This document shows, piece after piece, positions 14,001-23,929 of a stretch of DNA of 64,000 nucleotides. The position numbers were made by a program, and so were the translations under genes. This DNA comes from Rhodamnia argentea (lineage: Eukaryota > Streptophyta > Magnoliopsida > Myrtales > Myrtaceae). Positions within the stretch are counted from its first letter, which is position 1, and the number at the start of each line of letters is the position of its first letter. The DNA is taken from contig NC_063156.1 in the NCBI RefSeq assembly GCF_020921035.1, positions 29,498,283-29,562,282 on the forward strand, written 5' to 3'. Below the pieces are notes generated by a model. The model was not told the DNA's origin, searched no databases, and saw only the letters and a list, made by a program, of their open reading frames with translations.

Positions 14001-14222
14001 ATGGTCAAGAATTGCTCGCAAGCTACCAAGGCAAATAGACAATGAGATAAAGAACTATTGGAGGACTCATATGAGGAAAAAAGCCCAAGAAAGAAAACAT
14101 TCATTTTTGCCTACATTCCCATTCCTCCTAGCAATTTCTCACAACAAGTGCAGCAGATCATCAAATGCACTGAGGACTCCACAATCACACAAATAATAAG
14201 CAAATGTAAAGCTGCTTGCTAA
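14001..14222 (+). pseudogene. R2R3-MYB third-exon remnant (MYB48/MYB59-like)
   Basis: Immediately after a good acceptor (TTACATGCAG), the frame reads (R)[20 protein letters not shown] then [12 protein letters not shown]. This is the second half of the R3 repeat of an R2R3-MYB factor. The [11 protein letters not shown] extension is typical of the MYB48/MYB59 group as I remember it. The usual Gly-Arg-Thr of the recognition region is replaced by Arg-Gln-Ile. About 15-20 bases after AQERK the frame shifts, after which another frame reads [20 protein letters not shown] and ends in TAA at 14220-14222. No R1/R2 exons are recognisable upstream. It is probably a gene fragment captured by, or destroyed by, the surrounding transposon. 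Confidence 0.75.
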
Positions 14223-14328
14223 TTGAATTGCAAGAACATTTTTTGCCATGAAAAGTGATAAAAAAAATTATTGTCACATATTGATCAAATTCATTTTTCC
14301 CAACTATGACCATCTTCAACTTGTCATC

Positions 14329-14607
14329 CTAGTTGAATCGACTCTTGTCATGTACACTTTGAATCGTCTTCCAGTTTCTTTTGACAATCTTCAAATGTTT
14401 CTCAACATGGTCGGGCTCACAACCTACGTCAAATCTCTCATTTATTGTATCAACAATTTGAGCAATTGAAGAGGGTTTGAAAACACTTGAAGGCTTGTTT
14501 CCTTTGCTAGCTTCATCGGCTAGAATTTCAAGTAGAACACGTTCCATAGGCTTAGACCACCTAAATTGCTTAACCTTCTCATCATTGGCCTTACCTTTAC
14601 CATTCAT
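14329..14607 (-). pseudogene. Harbinger ORF1: SANT/Myb-like DNA-binding domain (N-terminal part)
   Basis: Starts MNGKGKANDEKVKQFRWSKP and continues MERVLLEILADEASKGNKPS, then helices ending VEKHLKIVKRNWKTIQSVHD. The Trp pattern (RW..., KRNWK) and order match the Myb/SANT-like domain of the accessory protein of PIF/Harbinger transposons, which helps the transposase enter the nucleus and bind DNA. It lies just 3' of the transposase remnant on the same strand, the usual pairing of the two ORFs. The frame ends after SRFN, so the C-terminal half is missing here. Confidence 0.7.
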
Positions 14608-14820
14608 GATAACTACGGAACAACTTTAAACAGCCGAATAAGAAAAAATCTGATGAAAAATGGCAAGTTGTAAATATTTAAAGACGATTAACATTAAAGA
14701 AATGGAAACCACGTGTTTCAAATGAAGCACCCAAAAGAAACAAAAGGAAAACTATTGGCTTCTTCTCATATTTTGATAACTAATCCACATTGCATGCAGA
14801 ATCCTATCCCATTTTCCTGC

Positions 14821-15207
14821 TCATATCCTATTTTCCTCCTTTTCCTCTTTTTGAGAAAGTTTGACTCTTGGATTTTCTTTTTGAGATTCCACTTGCCTAT
14901 TCATCTCTTTTGTGATAGAGTCATTGAGATCAAATTCCATAATAAAATTGTGTATGATACAACATGCTAAGACAACATCGACTTGTGTTCCAAATGACCA
15001 AGAAGGTTCAGAATCCAATACTCGAAAATGCTTCTTTAAGACTCCAAATGCTCTTTTGACAGTAATTCTTCAAGATAAATGACACAAATTGAATAGTTTC
15101 TTCTCATTTTTAGGTGCGCGATCATTGAACTCCTTCAAATGGTATCTAACAACACGATAGGGAGATATAATGCCATTTTGGATTCCATAACCAGCATAAG
15201 CAAGAAT
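14821..15207 (-). pseudogene. PIF/Harbinger DDE transposase remnant, catalytically dead
   Basis: One minus-strand frame reads YAGYGIQNGIISPYRVVRYH, LKEFNDRAPKNEKKLFNL, a stop, then KRAFGVLKKHFRVL and CCIIHNFIMEFDLND, ending at 14821. These are the last blocks of a Harbinger (DDE_4-type) transposase in the right order. In intact members the first block reads ...DAGY... with a catalytic Asp, and the third reads ...ERAFG... with a catalytic Glu. Here Tyr and Lys stand in those places, and a TGA at about 15070-15072 breaks the frame. Everything upstream of AYAGY is replaced by repeat-array sequence from about 15208, so most of the enzyme is gone. Confidence 0.8.
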
Positions 15208-18200
15208 CACACGAGGTTTGTCAAGAAGAAGAAACCTCAATCCCAATTTAGAAATCAAAAGAATCACACAATGTTTGTCAAGACGAAGACTAATGATCCG
15301 AACGGATAATTAATCGGTTTCAATAGAAGCCACAATTTATCTTGTGAGCAACATATTAATCGGTTCCAATAGAAGCTACAATTCTATAGTAAGATCCATT
15401 AAGATAACAATGAATTTGATATAAGAACACCAGAAAATCTTGGAGAACCCATAAACAAGTTAAAATTGGAGCATAAATCATCGAATGAGTAAAGCAAATG
15501 AAGCGACCTAGAAAACCAACTTCCTAATAGAATCCAAACCTCTTAAACTATCTTTCTCTTTGTCTCACATAGAAAATGAAAAGTGAAATGCCAACAACAG
15601 CACAAGAGAAACCTAATGTAGGGATTTCCACACTTTTTCTTGAATCGGCTACTAAACAAAGAGATCAATTTACAGAAATGAGAGCTAATTACAGTGATTA
15701 CCTCGGGAATTCTGTATTTGTGGGACGAGACGATGGATTAGGCAAATTACGACGCGGGAGAGGAGCAGCTCTGGAGACTAGGGACGAGATGAATAAGCCC
15801 TACGTTGTGTGAGAATGATGGGAAAAGGAAGAGAAGATGTGAAGACGAGAGGGTGGAAAGAGGGGAAAACAAAGAAAGGATCCGAGGGCGACGTGAGGGC
15901 GAAGGAAGGGCGGCGTGAGGGCTAAGGAAGCTCGAGAGGGTGACGGGAGGAGAGGTGTGGGCTACAAGAGGGCGAGAGGGTGAAGGACTGAAACCTAACA
16001 GAAAGTCCGGAAAATGATTTCCCTACTTTTGCGGATGGAAATCATTTTATCCGTTTTTAAATTGATATTTTTCATTGACCGGAAATAATTTTCCTTGACC
16101 ATTTTGTTTTCCGCTCCCAAACACTATAAATTGGGAAAAAAAGTTTTTTAGGAAAACTTTTTTCGCGTAACAAACGGAGAAAGAAGGTGGAAATTTTTTT
16201 TTTCAGTAAATAGAAAATATCAATCTAGAAAATGATTTCCCATTGACCGAAAATCATTTTCCTTTATTGAAAAATATACATTTTGTTTTCCCCATTTTTA
16301 AATTGATATTTTCTATTGACCGGAAGCCATTTTCCTTGACCATATGTCACCCCCCAAACACTTGAATTTGGGGAAAAATATTTTTCATTGTATGTGGTTC
16401 TCGAAATGATTATCATCATCTGTAACTAGTGTGAGAACCGTCATAACTATTGCAGCCGCACCCGCTACCACCGCTTGGATTTTGATCATATCCATCTATA
16501 TTGGAGCACACTAATCATGAAACCCAAAATATAGATGAAATACTAGAAGGGCAATGCCAACCAACCAAACAAAAGTAGCACTGTTTATATAAGCAAAATG
16601 AAACCGGGGATCTTTTATATGCCCTAAACGCTTTAGCCCGAAACATCCATATAATTGTAGCGCAGTTTATCTACGATCCACCACCTAAACTCAGTTACAT
16701 CCATCTCACCAAAACAAATCGCATAATATTTAGAAAACAAAAGATTCATACGATGTTTGTCAAGAAAAAGAAACCTCAATCCCAATTCAGCAATCAAAAG
16801 AATCCCACAATGCTTGACGAGACGAAGACCAACGATCCGAACGTATAATCAATAAGTTTCAGTGGAAGCTACAATTGATCTTGTGAGCAACATATTAATC
16901 AGCTCCAATAGAAGATACAATTCTACAATAAGATATACTAAGGTAACGATGAATTCGATATGAGAACCCAAAAAACAAGTTGAAATTAGATCAGAACTCA
17001 CCCGGTGAGTAAAGCAACAAAAGTGACCCAGAAAATTCACTTCCTAATAGAATCCGAACCTCTCAAACTATTTTTCTCTTGGTATCACACATAAAAGGCA
17101 AAGTGAACATCCAACAACAGCACAAGAGAAATCTATTGTAGGATTTTCACCATTTTCCTTGAATCGGCTACTCTGAACAAAGAGATGGATTTACAAACAT
17201 GAGAGCTAATTATAGTGATTGCCTTGGGAATCGTGTATCGTTGGGACTAGATGAGGGACAAGGTGAAGCACGAGGTAGGAGAGGAGCAGCTCCGGAGATG
17301 AGGGACAAGATGAAGAAACCCTAAGTTGCGTGAGAATAAGTGAAAAAGGAAGATAAGATGCGAAGGCGAGAGGGCGGAAAGAGGGAAAAATAGAGAGAGG
17401 ATGCGAGGGCGGCGAGAGGGCGATGCGAAGGTGATGGGAGCGCAAGAGGGCGATGGAAGGGCGAGGCACGAGCTATAGGAGGGCAAGAGGGTGAAGGACA
17501 AAACCCTAGCAAAAAGTATGAAAATTTATTTCCCTACTTTTACGGATGGAAATCGTTTCCCTTTTTTGACTAATATTTTCCATTGATTGAAAATTATTTT
17601 CCTTTGACCACCTGTTTTTTGCCTCTACCACTAGAAATTGGGAAAAATGCTTTCCAAAAAAACTTTTTTCCCCATAACAAAAGGAGAAAATATGCGGAAT
17701 TTTTTTTTTCATTAATGGAAAATATCAGTCTAAAAAATGATTTCCCATTGACCGGAAAATATTCTCTTTATTTTCCCCATTTTTAGACTTATATTTTCTA
17801 TTGAACGGAAATCATTTTCCTTGACTACCTGTTTTCCGCCCACCAAACGCTAGAAATTGGGAAAAATGTTTTCCATTGTAGTTATGCGGTTCTCAAAATG
17901 ATTAACATCATTCGTAACTAGTGTGATAACTATCGTAACTAGTGTGATAACTATCATAACTACGGCGATCGCACCCGCTACCACCGCTTGAATTTTGATC
18001 ACATCCATCTATATTGGAGTACATTGATCATGAAACCCAAAATGTAGGTAAAATACTAAGAGGGTAATCCCAACCAATCAAACAAAAGTAGCGTTGTTAT
18101 ATAAGCAAAATGAAATTATGGATCTTTTATCTGCCCTTTAACCCGAAACACTCATATAATCGTAGCATAGTTTATCTACGATCCACCACCTAAACTCGAT

Positions 18201-21200
18201 TACAGCCATCACACCAAAAAGAATCGCACAATATTAAGAAAACAAAAGAATCACACGATGTTCGTCAAGAAGAAGAGACCTCGATCCCAATTCAGAAATC
18301 AAAAGAATCACACAATGTTTGTCAAGACGAAGACCAACGATTTGAATAGACAACTAATCGGTTTCAATAGAAGCTACAATTGATCTTGTGAGCAACATAT
18401 TAATCAGTTCCAATAGAAGCTACAATCCTTCAATAAGATACACTAAGGTAATGATGAATTTCATATGAGAACACCAAAAAATCTTGTAGAACCCAAAAGC
18501 AAGTTGAAATTAGAGCAGAACTCACCAAATAAGTAAAGCAACGGAAGAGACCTAGAAAACCAACTTCCTTTTCTGTGTGAGACCAAGAGAAAAATAGTTT
18601 GATAAATCATTGCACCTACGGTCCAACCAATTGGAAGAGAATCAATAGATTCCTTTTGCCAACAAAAGTGCAAGAGAAACCTGTTATAGGACTTTCGCAC
18701 TTTTTCTTGAATTGGCTTTTGAACAAGCTATTTACGTAAATGAGAACTAATTACATAATTATCTCAGGAATCGTGTTTCCATAAGATGAGACAAGGGACA
18801 AGGTTAAGCGCGAGGTAGGAGAGGAGGAGCTCTGGAGACGAGAGATGAGATGAAGAAGCCCTAAGTTGCGTGAGAATAAGGGGAAAAGGAAGAGAAGATG
18901 CGAAGGTGAGAGGCCGTAAAGACGAGAAAATAAAGAGAGGATGCGAGGGCGATATGAGGGCAATGGGAGGGTGGCACGAGGGCAACGAGAGCTCGAGAGG
19001 GTGAAGAACAAAATCTTATTAGAAAGTATGGAAAATGATTTTCCTAATTTTACGGTGGAAATCATTTTTCCATTTGTAGATCGATATTTTTCATTGACCG
19101 GAAATCATTTTCCTTGACCATCTGTTTTCCACCCCCAAACACTAAAAATTGGGGAAAATATTTTTCAGGAAAACTTTTTTCGTAAAACAAACGAAGAAAA
19201 CAAGTGAAAAATATTTACTCCAATTTCTAATGTTTGGGGGTCGAAAATAGGTAGTCATGAAAAATAATTTCCGGTCAAATGAAAATGTCAATGTAAAAAC
19301 GGGAAAAACAAAGAGTATATTTGTCGGTCAAGGAAAATGATTTTTGGTCAATGAGAAATCATTTTTCAGATCGATATTTTTCATTGACCGAAAAACTTTT
19401 TCCACCTATTTTCTCGTTTGTTTTGCAAGAAAAGATTTCTTGGGAAACATTTCCCCCAATTTCTAGTGTTTGGGGGATGAAAAACAGGTGATAAAAAAAA
19501 AAGATTTCCGGTCAATAAAAAATATCAATTTAAAACGGGGAAAATGATTTCTATCCGTAAAAGTAGAGAAATCATTTTTTAGAATTTCTGCTAGGGTTCT
19601 GTCTTTCATTCTCTCGCCCTTCTCTCACCCTCTTGTAGTTCACGCCGCCCTCTCGCCGCCCTTGCATCCTCTCTTTGTTTTTCTCTCTTTTCGCCTTCTC
19701 GCTTTCGCATTTTCTCTTCCTTTTCCTCTCATTCTCATGCAACTTAGGGCTTTTTAGTCTCATCCATCGTCTCTAGAGCTGCTCCTCTCCTGCCTTATGC
19801 TTCTCCTCATCCCTAGTCTTGTCCCACATATACACAATTCCCAAGATAATCACCGTAATTAGCTCTCATTTCTGTAAATTGATCTCTTTGTTCAGAAGCC
19901 GATTCAAGGAAAAATGCAAAAATCCTAAATAGATTTCTCTTGTGCCGTTGTTGGCTATTCATCTTCTCTTTTCTGTATGAGACCAAGAGAAAGATAATTT
20001 GAGAGGTTTGGATTCTATTAAGAAGTTGATTTTCTAGGTCGCTTCTATTCCTTTGCTCACCCGGTGAGTCTGCTCTAATTTCACCTAGCTTTTGAGGTCT
20101 CCAAGATTTTGTGGTGTTCTCGTATCAAATTCATCGTTACCTTAGTGTATCTTATTGTAGGATTGTAAGTTCTATTAGAACCGGTTAATATGTTGCTCAC
20201 AAGATAAATTATAGCTTCTATAGGAGCTAATTAATTGTCTTGTCAAATCGTTAGTCTTCGTCTTGACAAACATTGTGTGATTCTTTTGATTTTTGAATTG
20301 GGATTGAGGTTTCTTCTTCTTGACGAACATCGTGTGATTCTTTTGTTTTCTGAATATTGTGCGATTCTTTTTGGTGTGATGGCTGTAATTGAGTTTAGGT
20401 GGTGGATCTTAGATAAACTGCGCTATGATTATATGGGTGCTTCAAGTTAAAGGGTTTAGGGCAGATAAAAGATATTTAGTTTCATTTTTCTTATATAAAC
20501 AATGCCGCTTTTGTTTGGTTGGTTGGTATTGCCCTTCTAGTATTTCACCTACACTTTGGGTTTCCTAATTAGTGTGCTCCAACATACATGGATATGATCA
20601 AAATGATTTTCGTTCAATGGAAAACATAAGTGTAAAAAGGGGGAAAACAAAGAGTATATTTTCCGGTTATATGGGAAATCATTTTCTAGACTGTTATTTT
20701 TATTGACCGAAAAAAAAAATTCACCTGTTTTCTCCGTTTATTACGTTGGAAAATATTTTTCTGGAAAATATTTTCCCCAATTTTTAGTGTTTGGGGGGCG
20801 GAAAATAGGTGGTCAATGAAAATGATTTCTGGTCAATGGAAAATGTCGGTCTAAAAATGGGGAAAATGATTTCTATCCATAAAAGTAGGGAAATCATTTT
20901 CTAGAATTTCTACTAGCGTTTTATCCTTCACACTCTCGCCCTCCCGTAGCCTACGTGTTGTCCTCTCGTGCTCTCGTCACCCTCACGCCGCCTTCTCGCT
21001 GTCTTCGCATCCTCTTTTTATTTTTCCCTCTTTTTGCTCTCTCACCTTCGCATCTTCTCTTCCTTTTCCCCTCATTCTTACACAACTTAGGGCTTCTTTA
21101 TCTCGTTCCTTGTCTCCGGAGCTGCTCCTCTCCCGCCTTGCGCTTTGCCTCGTCCCTCATCTCATCCCACGGATACACGATTCCCAAGATAATCACCGTA

Positions 21201-21482
21201 ATTAGCTCTCATTTCTGTAAATTGATCTATTTGTTTAGTAGCCGATTCAAGAAAAAGTGCGAAAATCCTACAATAGGTTTCTCTTGTGCTATTGTTCGCC
21301 GTTCACTTTCCCTTTTCCGAGTGATACCAAGAGAAAGATAGTTTGAGAGGTTTGGATTCTATTCGAAGTTGGTTTTCCGGGTCGCTTCCTTTGCTTTATT
21401 CACCTGGTGAGTTCTGCTCTAATTTCAACTTGTTTTTGGGTTCTTTAAGATTTTCTGGAGTTCTCATATCAAATTCATCGTT
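15208..21482. repeat. Array of about 1.3-1.5 kb units: three direct, two inverted
   Basis: An anchor near ATG(T/C)TTG(T/A)C(A/G)AGACGAAGAC recurs at 15271, 16810 and 18315, giving periods of 1539 and 1505 bases. Its reverse complement sits at 20254-20273, and a fifth truncated inverted unit spans about 20735-21482. GAGCAGCTC with its flanking GAGAGG-rich block is found in all five units. Units D and E are offset by about 1343 bases at that block. Approximate units: A 15208-16180, B 16400-17690, C 17885-19195, D 19405-20600 (inverted), E 20735-21482 (inverted). The region between C and D is a head-to-head junction. Each unit ends in a Harbinger-type terminus (AACAAACGGAG or similar). Confidence 0.8.
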
Positions 21483-21524
21483 TAAAATTTGATATGCAAA
21501 GGAGAACATAATTAGCAATATGTT

Positions 21525-23345
21525 TTATTTAGTTTTGTTGCTAAAAGGCATACTTGTTTTCTTTTTGTTTTGCTGTTGTTAGTACTTTGAGAATTAAACC
21601 AGTATGTCTTCTTGGTATTGAGGTTCTTGCCTATTTCCAGGTATACATATATTAGCCTATGTTTTAGTCCATCCCGTTAAATCTTTCTCTCGTACGGGGT
21701 TATATGCTGATGTTACTATTAATGTTGATTGTTGATCGATTGGCTTTAATATAGTTAGATTGTTAATGATGCTATTATCCATTGTGAATGAGTGATCCTG
21801 TGTTTTGAGATATGCCACATGCAAAGATGATGTGTGGCTGCTGGGAATGAAATGATTGAGAATGAGCAATTGTGTGTCTGCTGGAAATGAGTAATGTCTG
21901 AGTATCTCTACGTAAAAGATCAAGAACATGAAGCTGGTTTATCTTGGAAACTAGTCTGAAAATGAGCAATGTCCGAGTCATTGTTTAGGGATCTTTTGGA
22001 CGTCATGCATCTCTATTATGTGAAAGAATCTATGCTTCTTAGTCATTTCATTTTTCCGGATCTTCAATGAGTGGGAGCGGGTTTGGTGACAATTTATATG
22101 TTGTAATTTTCTATAGATTTTTGAGATGTTGATTGGTCTGTGTTATTTAACACTACATATGTTGCGCGAAACAAGGGATCGAATAATAAATAGACAGAAC
22201 AAAAAATAAATTGAACACCGGATATACATAGATCAATCGTATAGACCTACGTCCACGAGAAGAACAAGAACAAATTTCACTATAAATCAAGTGATACAAT
22301 TCGAAGATTACAAACCACATTCGAGTTACTCAAACACTTTCAGTATCTTCCAGTCCCAATTACATCTAATAACTCGTGCAGTGTTTAGCCTCTCAATTCC
22401 TCATGAAATAATATCTCAATCTTACAAAGGAATTAAATGCAGATCTTACGATAAGATTTAATCTGTTCCAACAATTGAATTCTTAATGTAATTCCACAAA
22501 CAAAACCAACGAAGACAAACCCTCTCAAGTATTCAACGACGAGACGACGCTTCAATAAATCACGTCAATAACAGCCCCAGAATTAATGCATGAACTGAAT
22601 ATATATATATCGTTCGAATCTTCGCCGACTCAATCAAGGAATTCTCTTATTTCAATATATATATATATATACATGTTCTGTGTGAGCCCAGGTTGACCGA
22701 GTCCACCCCAAGTCCATGTTCGATTTCACGCCCAAGATTCCAAGACCAAACAGGAAAGTTGATGTTACCTTTGCAACTTCATTATGCATATCTTTAATTG
22801 TTGATCACGATTCCAATCACGAAAACAATTTTCAGAATCTACATTATTCCGTTTTCAACTTTTCCTGTATCGACTCATATATATGCAAAATAAGTTGGGT
22901 TCGTTCACGTGCTTAAATTCAAAACATATTTTAATACCCTAATCTTCAAGTACCTTTATGCGAATATCCCTTTTTCTTCTGTCTTGTTTGTGGTCGTGGC
23001 CTTCCTTTGAGTTCCCATTGTTTCGTGTTATCGATACATATTCTTATGTTGTTGGATAAATGATCCGGAGGTATTGATCATGTCAAAGTTCTTCCCAAGT
23101 TTCTACATTCTAATGCAACCACTCGTTACGCAATATTAAATTAATAATTTTTAATTGCAAACCTTGGGTCCCACACCCATTTCCCCATTTGTTATAAAAG
23201 CCTAAATAATGTATGTCTATTTTGAAGAAAAAAAATAAGGTGGATTTTCCTTATCAAATAACAAAAAACATTTTTCGAAACTTTTTCAGTTTTCAACCAA
23301 ACATCGAAAAATGAAATATTTTTCGTGGAATAAACAGAGCAACCT
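21525..23345 (-). repeat. Harbinger left-end repeat, copy 3 (inverted, split by an LTR)
   Basis: Reverse-complement counterpart of copy 2. 21540-22133 matches 10230-10840 in reverse, and 22940-23340 matches the outer 350 bases of the end. The two halves are separated by 22141-22926, which is absent from copies 1 and 2. Together with unit E it may form one shorter, inverted derivative element. Confidence 0.75.
22141..22926 (-). mobile_element. Probable solo LTR of a copia-type retrotransposon
   Basis: Interrupts Harbinger copy 3 cleanly. Read on the minus strand it begins TGTTTTGAATTTAAGCACGT and ends GTAGTGTTAAATAACA, so it has TG...CA ends. It includes GTGGACGTAGGTCTATACGA, a U5-type sequence common in plant copia LTRs. 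An (AT)n run lies near 22659-22672. I found no convincing 5-bp target duplication (GTCTG against TATTT), so the exact ends are uncertain. Confidence 0.5.
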
Positions 23346-23888
23346 ATTCACTCTCAAGGCTCTAAAAAGTAAAAAGGTCTAGGTCTCGGCATTTTGTTAA
23401 AAAGGCGAACCGATCGACTATTGACACACGTGTCGCTCCGAGCCACGTCACCAACCGATCCTAGTCAGCGTCCCCGTCGCCATCGTCCAGGACAAGCGCG
23501 AAGATCACTCTCCACCCCGCACGCAGAGTCAGAAGCGTTTTCGTGGCCCACAGTTAAAACCGGATAAGCGTAGCGAAGAACACGTCCAGCGCTTTAACAC
23601 TTTATCCTCGTCTTTGACCAAAATGACCTCTACTCTTAACGATCCTCCGTCACCGTTAGATCTCCCCACGTGTCCCTGTCCACAACTCCCGATGCACTAG
23701 TAAGCAGTATCAACGGCTGACCTACCTCCTGCACTGTTATACCCGTCCAAGCGTGATGCACGGTAGTCTGCTCCATTTCCGTCTTTATCTTCTCTCTTTT
23801 AGGCCCACAATATTTGTCATTATCAATCATTGCATTCGTTTTTAAAGTTCTCAAACTAGTTCTAGCGTTGAAGTTCCACCGAGTGAGA

Positions 23889-23914
23889 AAGAGAGAGAGA
23901 GAGAGAGAGAGAGC
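23889..23914. repeat. GA microsatellite in the KING1 5' leader
   Basis: Thirteen GA dinucleotides end 15 bases before the KING1 ATG, so they probably lie in its 5' UTR. No other promoter element was assigned in 23400-23880. Confidence 0.85.
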
Positions 23915-23929
23915 TTGAGTTTGTTGACA

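Larger units (their letters stand above)
8003..23345. mobile_element. Nested PIF/Harbinger-type transposon cluster
   Basis: This 15-kb block is built from a few sequences that recur in both orientations. Element ends resemble GGGCTCC...TTTCGCGAAAAATA (left, 8011-8040) and, in reverse, CTCCGTTTGTTACGCGAAAA (right, about 16160-16180). It encloses a dead Harbinger transposase, SANT-type ORF1 fragments, a repeat array and an inserted LTR, each listed separately. Three copies of the left-end sequence (8003, about 9781, and inverted ending about 23345) and five copies of the other end show repeated insertion and rearrangement rather than one element. Outer limits are approximate. Confidence 0.75.

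Noticed and set aside
17206..17512. Overlapping Ser/Pro/Leu-rich minus frames, repeated at 18751-19065 and inverted at 20955-21341
   Set aside because: They are the subterminal GAGAGG-rich block of the transposon array read in several frames. Repetition in all frames argues against selection for protein.
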